The notes beneath the pieces were generated by a model, which saw only the letters and a program-made list of their open reading frames with translations, ran no database searches and was not told the DNA's origin. A stretch of DNA of 64,000 nt from Trichloromonas sp034006665 (lineage in GTDB: Bacteria > Desulfobacterota > Desulfuromonadia > Desulfuromonadales > Trichloromonadaceae), in the NCBI RefSeq assembly GCF_034006665.1, contig NZ_JAVESI010000003.1:1-64000 (forward strand), read 5' to 3'. Shown here in pieces: positions 51,961 to 59,790 of the stretch (positions within the stretch are counted from its first letter, which is position 1; every line of letters begins with the position of its first letter). The translations under genes and the position numbers were made by a program.

Positions 51961-52403
51961 GGGGTCTCCTCGGAGGGCTCCGTCAGATGGCGATCCACCG
52001 AGCCTGCCGCGTTCGCGCGGGTCCGGATGGAGGGGTGGCGACCCTGGCGGAATCCGGCAGGTCGATCTTCGGGGGCGGGTAGTGATGGAAGCACGGTTTC
52101 AGGCGTGGATTGGTAGGATAAGCCTTTGTCGGGCGGCGCGTGCCGGATGTAGAGAAAACGCAAGGGTTGTCACGCCGGGCAAAAAAACGATAAGGATCTG
52201 CGTCAAGGGGCAATCGATGGCAAGGGCTGAACTGTATGTGGAATCGTTTCGAACTGGTTGGATGGGCCGAGCAGCGGGAGGGATGAAAAAGCTGCTGAAG
52301 CTATTTACAACCATCGGGTGGGAACTGTCAATACGTTTGTTCCGGGAAAGGTCCGTTTTTTCGGTGAAAACGGACCTTTCCCGGAGCTTGGAACGGAAAG
52401 GGG
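51961..52403. other. Intergenic region upstream of rho
   Basis: 443 bases without a supported gene. It should carry the rho promoter and leader on the minus strand, and a large hairpin at 52342-52384. No RNA family recognised. Confidence 0.4.
52342..52384 (-). terminator. Large perfect hairpin between rho and the lipoprotein gene
   Basis: Arms of 18 bases (52342-52359 and 52367-52384) match perfectly around a 7-base loop, 20 bases after the lipoprotein stop codon on the minus strand. No T run follows, so it may be an attenuator- or stability-type hairpin or an inefficient terminator. Confidence 0.5.
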
Positions 52404-53201
52404 CTACTTGGGCTGGTTGCGCAGGGGATTGATCATCCCCGGGTCGAGCTCCGCTGCCAGCTGTTCGTAGAGCCTGTGGTAGGGCAACGGACCCGAGGCG
52501 CTGCTGAACATGCCGTCGGCGCGTTCCGCCAGGGTGCGTTCCAGTCCGGCCAGGGAGATGTAGCGGATTTTTACCTCTTCGGTCTTGTTGTAATGGGCTT
52601 CGTCGAAATCCGGGTACTGGAGGGGCAGAAAGCTCTCGCCGGGCTTGCCGTGGAATTCCCAGAGCACTTGGCCGTCCGCCGTCAGAACCATGGCGCTGGC
52701 GAGGATGACGTTGTAATCGGCCCGCAGATAGGTCAGTTTGGTGCGGTCCCAGCGTTTCTCATCGCGGTCGACGCCGTTGAAGATCACCACCAGAATGGCG
52801 TCGACCACATTCCTTTCGATCAGCGGAGCGATTTCCGCGGCATTGAAGACGTATCCGATGTGCTCCTCGTCTCCCCGACCCCGAGGATTCTGGCCGATCA
52901 CCAGACGGCCGAACATCTCCCGGGGATCGCCGGCAATCGCCCGGACATCGAAATACTGTTTGTCTTCCTTGAGCAGGCTGATCAGCAGGTCGCGGGTCGA
53001 AGCGTTATACTGATGCAGCAGGCCGATCAGCGTTTCCCGATCGGGATGGCTGATGGTCGAGCCCTCGTCGACCATCAGTGGCAGCACTCCCAGGGTTCGG
53101 ACCTTCTCCCGGTATTCGGCTTTGGGGACGGTAAAGGATTTTCCGCCGCAGCCAGCCAGCAGTACCGCAACCATTGCGATTGATAACCATCTAGACATCA
53201 T
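52404..53201 (-). CDS. Putative lipoprotein of unknown function
   Basis: A 265-residue secreted protein with a signal peptide and lipobox (LLAGC, Cys 18), so it should be a membrane lipoprotein. The body begins KVRTLGVLPLMVDEGSTISHP and resembles lipoproteins that carry a P-loop-free alpha/beta core, but I cannot match it to a named family. A strong AAGGAGG site precedes the start. Upstream on the same strand lies an MFS transporter (54-base gap), downstream rho. A role in envelope function is only a guess. Confidence 0.6.
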   Translation of the reverse strand: MMSRWLSIAMVAVLLAGCGGKSFTVPKAEYREKVRTLGVLPLMVDEGSTISHPDRETLIGLLHQYNASTRDLLISLLKEDKQYFDVRAIAGDPREMFGRLVIGQNPRGRGDEEHIGYVFNAAEIAPLIERNVVDAILVVIFNGVDRDEKRWDRTKLTYLRADYNVILASAMVLTADGQVLWEFHGKPGESFLPLQYPDFDEAHYNKTEEVKIRYISLAGLERTLAERADGMFSSASGPLPYHRLYEQLAAELDPGMINPLRNQPK

Positions 53202-53255
53202 TTTTCCTCCTTGCGGTTCTTCATCTGCGCGTTTTTTTCGGAGCGGGTCGGGAGG

Positions 53256-54470
53256 CTAACGGGGACGGGTGTCCCGGCAGAAGAGGTAGCCGAGCCAGGC
53301 CAGGGTCAGCCCCAGGGTCGGGAAGGCGAAAGCCCGCTGAAAATCGTCCTGGTCCCGCATGATATATCCCATGATCTGCTGGGTCAACGCCGCGCCGATA
53401 ACGACGAAAAAATTTATCGAGGTCATGGCCGTGGCCGCCAGGGGGCCGGGAAAGAGTTCCTTGGTCTGGGCGTAAAGGATCGGACCGGTCGAAACGCAGA
53501 GGCCGAAAAGGAAGAAGACGCACGGAAGCAGGGCCTCAGGAAGACGGGCCAGGGGGCCGCAAAAGAGGCCCAGCAGCAGAAGCAGGCCCAGTTGTCCGGC
53601 CAGCAGCACCTTTTTGCGCGAGGCCAGCAGCCGGTCGGAGAGACGTCCGGCCAAGGGACAGCCGAGAATGAAGCCGACGGCGGTAAAGAACAGCAGGTGG
53701 GCTGCTTCGCCGGGGGTCTGCCCCAATTCCCGGATCAGGTAAGGCGCGCCCCACAGACCCTGGACCGCCATATAGCCGCCGTACCAGAAGAAAGCGAGCA
53801 GCCCCAGCAGCCAGAAGGAGGGGGTGCGCACCAGTGTGCCCCAGCCGGAGAAGAGCGGCGTTCGGGAGTTTCCGATGCTTGGCTCGGGAGTATCCCGAAC
53901 GATCATCAGTACCGCCAGGGCAAAGAGGGTTGTGAGGAGGGCTGCCGCCATGAAGGTTGAACGCCAGCCGAAGGTGGCGGCGGCCCAGGCAAGGGGGGCC
54001 GTGGCCAGCAGATTGCCGATGTTGCCGAGGGCGATCTGCGCCCCGGCGAGAGTGGCGAACTGACGCGGTTCGAACCAGGCGGTGTAGATTTTCAGCGAAC
54101 CCATGAGTACGCAGGCGGTGCCCAGGCCGATCAGCGCCCGCCCGATCAGCGCCCCGAAGTATCCGTGCGCCCCGGCCAGAAGCACGGCGCCGAGGGCGGT
54201 GATCAACCCCAGGATGAAAATGACGCGCCGGGATCCGTAGCGGTCGAGGGTCGGACCGAGGGGAAGCTGGGTGAAGGCGAAGGCGTAGAAGAGGGCCGAG
54301 GAAACGTTCCCGAGCTGTTCGCTGCTGAGGCCGAGATCCCGCTGCAGATCCTCGGCGATAACCGCCGCCGATACCCGGTAGAAATAGGCGACGATGTAGA
54401 AGCTCGCCAGGATTGCGAAGATCCGCCATTTGCGTGAAGGTTTGCAAAGATTCGAGGTCAGAAGAGGCAT
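53256..54470 (-). CDS. MFS transporter
   Basis: A 404-residue major facilitator with about twelve hydrophobic helices. Helix 2-3 loop has GPTLDRYGSRRVIF near 64-77, the MFS signature, and the repeat CPLAGRLSDRLLASRK near 268-283 in the second half. It resembles sugar-phosphate or other organic-anion facilitators, but the substrate cannot be told. The ATG at 54470 is chosen because an in-frame upstream extension of 35 codons overlaps gluQRS; it still overlaps gluQRS by 13 bases, which suggests coupling. Confidence 0.82.
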   Translation of the reverse strand: MPLLTSNLCKPSRKWRIFAILASFYIVAYFYRVSAAVIAEDLQRDLGLSSEQLGNVSSALFYAFAFTQLPLGPTLDRYGSRRVIFILGLITALGAVLLAGAHGYFGALIGRALIGLGTACVLMGSLKIYTAWFEPRQFATLAGAQIALGNIGNLLATAPLAWAAATFGWRSTFMAAALLTTLFALAVLMIVRDTPEPSIGNSRTPLFSGWGTLVRTPSFWLLGLLAFFWYGGYMAVQGLWGAPYLIRELGQTPGEAAHLLFFTAVGFILGCPLAGRLSDRLLASRKKVLLAGQLGLLLLLGLFCGPLARLPEALLPCVFFLFGLCVSTGPILYAQTKELFPGPLAATAMTSINFFVVIGAALTQQIMGYIMRDQDDFQRAFAFPTLGLTLAWLGYLFCRDTRPR

Positions 54471-55393
54471 GCCCGCACGCTTTCCGGGAGCGGTTGCGAT
54501 GTTTTCGGTACCCGACTCAGGTTGAAGTGGGCGACTCCCCAGCGCAGCACGTCCGCCGCCGGGGCATCTGCCCACTCCTCAGGGAAGGGCTGGCCGAGAA
54601 AACGCAGGGCCGCGGCGATCAGTCTGCCACCTCCTTCTCGGCTGACGGCGACGGCCCCGTGGCGCTTGCTGATTTTTTCGCCGTCGTCGGCCAGGGCCAG
54701 GGGAAGATGGATATAGTCGGGATGGGGGAAGCCGAGGCATTCCTGAAGATAGATCTGGCGCGGTGTCGAGGTCAGCAGATCCTGCCCCCGCACGACCTGG
54801 GTGACGCCGCTGTCGGCATCATCCACCACCACCGCCAGTTGGTAGGCGAAGAGTCCATCAGCCCGGCGGATGACAAAATCCCCCACGTCTTCGGCCAGAT
54901 GCTGGATGATCCGGCCGCGGACACCGTCCGTCAGGATGATGGAGCGGGGCGGAACACGCAGACGCCAGGCCCGGGGGGAGCGTCCGGGAGCCAGCCCGGC
55001 GCGGCAGTGGCCAGGGTAGATCGGGCCTTCCTCACCGGGATGGGGCGCGCTGGCCAGAATCTCCTTGCGGGAGCAGGCGCAGCCGTAAATCAGGCCCTTT
55101 TGTTCCAGAATCGCTAGGGCTTCGGCATAACGGGCCGATCGCCGGCTCTGATAGAGAACCTCACCGTCCCAGTGCAGCGCCAGGGTGTCGAGGGTTCGCA
55201 GGATCAGATCGGCGGCGCCGGGGACGACCCGCGGGGGATCCAGGTCTTCGATGCGCAGCAGCCAGCTTCCCCCCGCCTGGTGGGCCAGGCAGTAACTGCC
55301 CACGGCGGTGAGGAGCGAGCCGAAGTGCAGAGGGCCGGTGGGACTTGGCGCGAAACGGCCGACGGGAGTTGTGGCGGATGGAGCAGGGGGCAT
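54458..55393 (-). CDS. gluQRS: Glutamyl-Q tRNA(Asp) synthetase
   Basis: A 311-residue truncated glutamyl-tRNA synthetase-like enzyme that attaches Glu to queuosine in tRNA(Asp). GRFAPSPTGPLHFGSLLTA near 12-30 is the HIGH-like motif, KISKRHGAVA near 237-246 the KMSKS-like motif. It lacks the anticodon-binding domain, as the family does. The zinc site cysteines CACSRKE and GHCRAG are present. Start 55393 is not secure: an in-frame upstream frame extends about 27 codons. Confidence 0.88.
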   Translation of the reverse strand: MPPAPSATTPVGRFAPSPTGPLHFGSLLTAVGSYCLAHQAGGSWLLRIEDLDPPRVVPGAADLILRTLDTLALHWDGEVLYQSRRSARYAEALAILEQKGLIYGCACSRKEILASAPHPGEEGPIYPGHCRAGLAPGRSPRAWRLRVPPRSIILTDGVRGRIIQHLAEDVGDFVIRRADGLFAYQLAVVVDDADSGVTQVVRGQDLLTSTPRQIYLQECLGFPHPDYIHLPLALADDGEKISKRHGAVAVSREGGGRLIAAALRFLGQPFPEEWADAPAADVLRWGVAHFNLSRVPKTSQPLPESVRACLF

Positions 55394-55504
55394 GGCGCGA
55401 ATCCGGGATGTGGTCGGGGATGGAGGGATCATGCCCGACCCCTGTCGGGCTGTCAAGGTTGTCTGAAGCGGCATTCATGAATCGGACATCCCCGGTCTTT
55501 AATG

Positions 55505-55549
55505 TTGACAAAGCTGATGCAGTAAGGTTACTCTAACAAACTAAGTTAG
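55505..55549 (+). promoter_or_regulatory. Promoter and possible Rrf2 operator
   Basis: TTGACA (55505-55510) is followed 17-18 bases later by TTACTC/TACTCT as a -10 candidate. Just downstream, CTAAC (55533-55537) and GTTAG (55545-55549) form a 5-base dyad around a seven-base spacer in the leader before the GTG start at 55564, a plausible site for self-regulation. Confidence 0.4.
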
Positions 55550-55563
55550 CTATCGGAGGCCCC

Positions 55564-56007
55564 GTGATTATTACCCGCGCAACGGAATACGCCATTCGCG
55601 CCCTGCTCTACCTGGCTCGCCAGCCACGCGGGGAAATCGTCTATAAAAAAGATATCTGCAGTCACCAGAATATCACTCCCGCTTTTCTCACCAAGATATT
55701 GCAACCGCTCATCAAGGAGGGCATTGTCGGGTCGCAGCGGGGCGTGGGGGGCGGTTTTTATCTGCGCAAAGATCCCGTCGAAGTGACGCTCTTCGATGTT
55801 GTGGTCGCCCAGGAAGGGCCTCTCTATCTCAACGAGTGCCTCTCCGACGGTAACCTTTGCGGGCGCACCCCCTTCTGTCCGGTGCATGGTGCCTGGAAAG
55901 AGGTGCGCGATGAGATGACGGCCATTCTAAAGCGTTACAATTTTGCCCATTTGGCCCAGCAAGAACTGTGCAATCTGGAAAATCTGAAAAAAGCGCAAAA
56001 GATATAA
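55564..56007 (+). CDS. Rrf2 family transcription regulator
   Basis: A 147-residue winged-helix regulator. The DNA-binding part reads ITRATEYAIRALLYLARQP at the start, FLTKILQPLIKEGIVGSQRGVGGGF near 41-65. Cysteines at CLSDGNLCGRTPFC near 92-105 fit the pattern used by IscR and relatives to bind an Fe-S cluster, so it may sense Fe-S or redox state. The start is GTG at 55564 behind a strong CGGAGG site. It has its own terminator and lies next to, but not with, metX. Confidence 0.88.
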   Translation: MIITRATEYAIRALLYLARQPRGEIVYKKDICSHQNITPAFLTKILQPLIKEGIVGSQRGVGGGFYLRKDPVEVTLFDVVVAQEGPLYLNECLSDGNLCGRTPFCPVHGAWKEVRDEMTAILKRYNFAHLAQQELCNLENLKKAQKI

Positions 56008-56034
56008 CTTCCCTCTGTTCCCCAAAAAACATTG

Positions 56035-56073
56035 AACGGCCGCCCCTCCGAACAAGGAAAGGCGGCCGTTTTT
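56035..56073 (+). terminator. Intrinsic terminator of the Rrf2 gene
   Basis: AACGGCCGCC pairs with GGCGGCCGTT around a 16-base loop and is followed by TTT, 27 bases after the stop codon. Confidence 0.8.
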
Positions 56074-56271
56074 CGCAAAAAAAACCCTGGAGACCAGGAG
56101 GGTAAGTCACCCAGGGCAAATGGGGCGGCTGCGTCCAGCGGCCCCTAATCATCTTTTGATAGTATTATACGCTTCCGAGGAGTGTGAGTCAAACCGGTCT
56201 TGCGGCCGGATTCCGTTTGACAAGGGGCCGGTTTTTTTATTAGAGTTCTTCCCAACACGTGCATAGCACGA

Positions 56272-56408
56272 CGTCTTTATCGAGAGTGGTGGAGGGAGAA
56301 GGCCCTGCGAAGCCACAGCAACCGATTCGCCGAAGCTGATGCAAAGGCGGGTGGCAGGTGCTAAATCCTTCCCGCCGAAGCATCGCGCAGGCGGGAAAGA
56401 TGGGGACG
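56272..56408 (+). ncRNA. SAM-I (S-box) riboswitch aptamer
   Basis: Conserved S-box segments are all present: CGTCTTTATC pairing with GATGGGGACG as helix P1, then GAGAGTGGTGGAGGGA, CAGCAACC, and GGTGCTAAATCC, ending GAAAGATG. The element senses S-adenosylmethionine and stops transcription when it binds. It stands upstream of metX, a methionine gene, which fits. A terminator follows at 56438. The extra region between the P3/P4 helices is longer than minimal. Confidence 0.95.
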
Positions 56409-56437
56409 GAGCCAAAGAAGTGCGAGATTCCGCATGT

Positions 56438-56474
56438 AAAGGCCCCTTCCCGTCATTTCGGTAGGGGCTTTTTC
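56438..56474 (+). terminator. Riboswitch-controlled terminator before metX
   Basis: AAAGGCCCCT pairs with AGGGGCTTTT around the loop, followed by a T run, just before the metX start. It would be the expression platform of the SAM-I riboswitch. Confidence 0.8.
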
Positions 56475-56481
56475 CCTTTCC

Positions 56482-57624
56482 ATGGGGCGGACTTCCGCCG
56501 GGATGGTGGCATTGAAGGATTCCGTGGGCATCGTGACAACCCAGTTCGCCGAGTTCGATGTCGAACTGCGACTGGAGAGCGGCCGGTTGCTCGGTCCGTT
56601 GACCATCGCCTACGAAACCTACGGCGAGCTCAACGCCGATCGCTCCAACGCCGTCCTAGTGGCGCACGCCTGGACCGGCGACGCCCATGCCGCCGGGAAA
56701 AATTCTCCGGACGACCGCAAGCCGGGCTGGTGGGACGATATGATCGGTCCCGGCAAGGTTCTCGACACCGACCGCTATTTCGTCCTCTGTTCCAACGTCA
56801 TCGGATCCTGCAAAGGCTCGACCGGTCCGACCAGCATCAACCCCCGCACCGGCAAACCCTATAATCTGACCTTTCCCGTACTCATGGTACGCGATATGGT
56901 TCGTGCCCAGAAACTGCTCCTCGACCGGCTCGGCATCGACTCGTTGCTTACTGTCATCGGCGGCAGCATGGGGGCCATGCAGGCTCTGGAATGGAGTATT
57001 CTCTACCCCGGGATGGTCCGTTCGATTATCCCCATCGCCGGCACCGGTCGCACCTCGCCCATGGCCATCGCCTTGAACGCCCTGGCGCGGCAGGCGATCT
57101 TCAACGATCCTCTGTGGAAGAAGGGGAGTTACAAGCCCGAGCATCCCCCCGCCGACGGTCTCGCTCTGGCGCGGGCGGTGGGGCATATCTCCTTTCTTTC
57201 CGATACTTCCATGCAGCTCAAGTTCGGTCGGCGTTTTTCCGCCCGCCACGGTCAGTTCGATTTTTTCGGCCAGTTCGAGATTGAGCGTTACCTCGATTAT
57301 AACGGCGCCAGCTTTGTCGACCGGTTCGACACCAACTCCTTCCTTTATTTGGCCAAGGCTCTCGATCTTTACGACGTGGCCTGGGATTTCAAGAGCCTGG
57401 AAGAAGCCCTCGACCAGTTGCGTTGTCCCTCCCTGTGGTTTGCCTTCACCTCTGACTGGCTTTACACCCCCGTCCAGACCGAGGAGGTGGTGACGGCGCT
57501 GAAAAAACTCGGCAAACCGGTTGCCTATCACCTCATCAATTCCGATTACGGCCACGATTCCTTCCTCGTCGAGCCGGAAAAATTCACCCCCAAAGTTGTC
57601 GAGTTTCTCCAGTCCCTCGCCTGA
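56482..57624 (+). CDS. metX: Homoserine O-acetyltransferase
   Basis: A 380-residue alpha/beta hydrolase that acetylates homoserine in methionine synthesis. Catalytic Ser lies in VIGGSMGAMQALEW near 153-166, with the Asp in SDWLY near 314 and His in DYGHDSFLVE near 344-353. GPTSINPRTGKPY near 115-127 is the family motif. Start is uncertain: ATG 56482 is the longest, but the family often begins near SVGIVTxQF, so ATG 56503 or a GTG near 56521 (AAGGA site nearby) could be true. A SAM-I riboswitch precedes it. Confidence 0.93.
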   Translation: MGRTSAGMVALKDSVGIVTTQFAEFDVELRLESGRLLGPLTIAYETYGELNADRSNAVLVAHAWTGDAHAAGKNSPDDRKPGWWDDMIGPGKVLDTDRYFVLCSNVIGSCKGSTGPTSINPRTGKPYNLTFPVLMVRDMVRAQKLLLDRLGIDSLLTVIGGSMGAMQALEWSILYPGMVRSIIPIAGTGRTSPMAIALNALARQAIFNDPLWKKGSYKPEHPPADGLALARAVGHISFLSDTSMQLKFGRRFSARHGQFDFFGQFEIERYLDYNGASFVDRFDTNSFLYLAKALDLYDVAWDFKSLEEALDQLRCPSLWFAFTSDWLYTPVQTEEVVTALKKLGKPVAYHLINSDYGHDSFLVEPEKFTPKVVEFLQSLA

Positions 57625-57644
57625 GACGTATTTTCCGTTGCCGG

Positions 57645-57668
57645 AACGGGGAGTTCCCGTTTTTTTTA
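57645..57668 (+). terminator. Intrinsic terminator of metX
   Basis: AACGGG pairs with CCCGTT, followed by eight Ts, 20 bases after the metX stop codon. Confidence 0.75.
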
Positions 57669-57763
57669 CGGTGGGAAAATGGCGAGCGCGGCTTGCGCCG
57701 GGGAAATATCGCGATAGCATGGAGTCTTGCGGCGCGGGCGGGATTTTACAGGGAGGTGACGGG

Positions 57764-58210
57764 ATGCTTCAGGCTCAGGCTCTGGTTGATTACGAACGCT
57801 TTGGTTGCGCCAAGGTGGCGCTCTTTGTCGATACCACCGAGGCGCGCCGCACCGCCGAAGTTCTCGTCGCCCACGGCCCGGTGATCCGTCGGGTGGCTGA
57901 ACTCTTTGCCGCGCGGATTCTGCTGGTCGATAAGGACCGGCTTCGTCCCGAGACGATCATCGACCAGGGAATCGCCGATGCCTGGCTGCTTCTGGTGACC
58001 GAGGGGCGCAATCGAGCCATGACCACCAAGAAGAACCCCCAGCGCATTAATCTCGACGGCGGCGACTGGGAGCGCCACGCCTTTCTCGAAATCCTGCGCC
58101 AGATCAAGGAGTCGACCCGCATTCAGGAAGAAGTCACCGGCTCCTACCGGCGTTACACACCGGAGCGGACGGCAACGGCCTCTCTGGTTCCCACCCTCGG
58201 CCCCAACTGA
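57764..58210 (+). CDS. Hypothetical protein, 148 residues
   Basis: I do not recognise a family. The start at 57764 follows GGGAGGTGACGGG, a strong ribosome site, so it is likely a true gene. The chain has a short alpha/beta opening (CAKVALFVDTTEARRTAEVLV) and a charged, Arg-rich second half. No signal peptide, membrane helix or cysteine cluster is present. It is alone between the metX terminator and convergent lipA, about 196 bases away. Confidence 0.6.
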   Translation: MLQAQALVDYERFGCAKVALFVDTTEARRTAEVLVAHGPVIRRVAELFAARILLVDKDRLRPETIIDQGIADAWLLLVTEGRNRAMTTKKNPQRINLDGGDWERHAFLEILRQIKESTRIQEEVTGSYRRYTPERTATASLVPTLGPN

Positions 58211-58406
58211 AAATAATCCCTTCTTCGCAATCTGCGCATTTCCCCGGCAATGCCTGCTGCAGCGCCTCGGTTTCTTTCTAGGGTTTTTCTCCCCTCCAGA
58301 ACTTCCACCGCCACGTGAGCGTCGATCCCCTGATGACGCGACGGGGGAAGAGCATCGTCGTATCCGACCGTTTCAGACTACCGGCATGTCCAGGAGAAAA
58401 AGGGCT
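58211..58406. other. Intergenic stretch between the hypothetical gene and lipA
   Basis: 196 bases between convergent genes. I see no tRNA, repeat or gene in it. Confidence 0.3.
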
Positions 58407-59291
58407 TCAGGGATCGTTGGGCGTAGGGAAGGCGGTGTTGAACTGGCGCTCGGCGTGATAGGAGGAACGCACCAGCGGCCCGGCGACCACCTCGGCGAAA
58501 CCAAGGGCCAGGCCCCTTTCCCGCAGGGCGGCAAACTCTTTCGGGGGCAGGTAGCGGGTGACGGGATGGTGGCGGCGGCTGGGGGAGAGGTACTGACCGA
58601 GGGTCAGCAGGGAGCAACCGGCAGCGCGCAGATCGGCCATGACCGCGACGAGTTCCTCGGCGCTTTCGCCGAGTCCCGCCATGAGCCCGGATTTCAGCGG
58701 CAGGTCGGGGGCGAGGTGTCGGATTTCGGCGAGTACGCGCAGCGAGCGGCGGTAGTCGGCGCCCCGGCGGACATCGGCGTAAAGGCGCGGCACCGTTTCG
58801 AGATTATGGCCAATCAGGTCGGGGGCGGCTTCGACCACCTTTGCCAAGGCGTCGCGATCACCGGCGAAATCGGGAATCAGCAGTTCGATCCGGCAGCTCG
58901 GCGCCTGGCGGCGGACTTCGACCACCAGTGCCGCGAACTCTTTGGCGCCGCCGTCGGCCAGATCGTCCCGAGTGACGGAAGTGACGACGGCGTATTTCAG
59001 ACCCAGTTCGGCAATGGCGGCGGCAACCCTAGCCGGTTCTTCGGGGTCGGGGGGGAGGGGCTCTCCCCGGCCGACATTGCAGAAAGTGCAGCCCCGGGTG
59101 CAGAGGTGGCCGAGAATCATGAAGCACGCGGTGCCCAGGTTCCAGCACTCCCCCTGGTTGGGGCAGGCAGCGTCCCGGCAGACGCTGTTCAATCCTCTTT
59201 CTCGGTGGTAGCGGTCGATGCGGGCGTAATTGGGGCCACTCGGCAGGCGGACCTTGAGCCAGTCAGGCTTGCGGGGAGGAGGGAGGGACAT
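58407..59291 (-). CDS. lipA: Lipoyl synthase
   Basis: A 294-residue radical SAM enzyme that inserts two sulfurs into octanoyl chains to make lipoyl groups. The auxiliary cluster motif is CRDAACPNQGEC near 39-50, the radical SAM motif CTRGCTFCNVG near 65-75, and the C-terminal RSSYHAERQFN carries the third ligand Ser. All cluster ligands are intact. It lies downstream of the ferredoxin gene, with a hairpin between. Confidence 0.97.
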   Translation of the reverse strand: MSLPPPRKPDWLKVRLPSGPNYARIDRYHRERGLNSVCRDAACPNQGECWNLGTACFMILGHLCTRGCTFCNVGRGEPLPPDPEEPARVAAAIAELGLKYAVVTSVTRDDLADGGAKEFAALVVEVRRQAPSCRIELLIPDFAGDRDALAKVVEAAPDLIGHNLETVPRLYADVRRGADYRRSLRVLAEIRHLAPDLPLKSGLMAGLGESAEELVAVMADLRAAGCSLLTLGQYLSPSRRHHPVTRYLPPKEFAALRERGLALGFAEVVAGPLVRSSYHAERQFNTAFPTPNDP

Positions 59292-59336
59292 GGCGAATCC
59301 GGAGGTTGGAGAGGCAGGAAGAACGAGGCTTTAGGC

Positions 59337-59368
59337 GGGCCCGGCCCGGGATGTTCCGGGTCGGGCCC
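59337..59368 (-). terminator. GC-rich hairpin between the ferredoxin gene and lipA
   Basis: GGGCCCGGCCCGG and CCGGGTCGGGCCC pair almost perfectly (one G-T wobble) around ATGTT. On the minus strand it lies 33 bases after the ferredoxin stop. There is no clear T run, so it may be a pause or an attenuator site. Confidence 0.4.
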
Positions 59369-59400
59369 TGCTGTGGTTCGTCCGGTTCTTGACGATGAAG

Positions 59401-59592
59401 TCAGCTTTTCCAGTGGATGCAGGCTACGGGACAGGCATCCATTGTTTCTTGAATGGCCTCTTCGCTCGCGCCTTTGGGGTCGTAGACCTCGGCGAGCCCG
59501 TCGTCGTTCATGCGGAAAACATCGGGCAGAGTATCCGCGCAGAGGTTGCAGCTGATGCAGGCGTCCTGATCCACATAGGGAATTCTGGCCAT
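59401..59592 (-). CDS. 4Fe-4S ferredoxin
   Basis: A 63-residue ferredoxin with a single [4Fe-4S] cluster: CISCNLC near residues 12-18 and a late CPVAC near 53-57. Acidic overall, as for electron-transfer partners. Length is typical of the single-cluster type. The ATG at 59592 follows an AGGAGG-like site (AAGGAGGTCGAG); an upstream in-frame extension overlaps the rubredoxin gene and is not real. It starts 13 bases after the rubredoxin stop. Confidence 0.93.
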   Translation of the reverse strand: MARIPYVDQDACISCNLCADTLPDVFRMNDDGLAEVYDPKGASEEAIQETMDACPVACIHWKS

Positions 59593-59605
59593 CTCGACCT
59601 CCTTT

Positions 59606-59764
59606 TCAGGCGGGCTCGAAATCTTCCTTGCCGGCGCCGCACTGAGGGCAGACCCAGTGCTCCGGCAGTTCGGCGAAAGGGGTTCCGGGAGGGACGCCGT
59701 TGCCGGGATCCCCTTCGGCGGGATCGTAGACATAACCGCAGATGACGCAACGATAGGATGCCAT
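59606..59764 (-). CDS. Rubredoxin
   Basis: A 52-residue rubredoxin. The iron is bound by CVIC near 6-9 and CPQCGAG near 39-42; YVYDPAEGDP and PEHWVCP are the typical segments. The gene begins at ATG 59764 after GAGGAAG. It sits between elbB (26 bases upstream) and the ferredoxin gene (13 bases downstream), so a common electron-transfer function is likely. Confidence 0.95.
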   Translation of the reverse strand: MASYRCVICGYVYDPAEGDPGNGVPPGTPFAELPEHWVCPQCGAGKEDFEPA

Positions 59765-59790
59765 GGACTTCCTCCTCGGGATAAGCCCGG

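Noticed and set aside
51749..52432. A plus-strand 227-codon frame upstream of rho
   Set aside because: It overlaps the antisense of rho and a perfect hairpin, and its sequence looks like a composition artefact.
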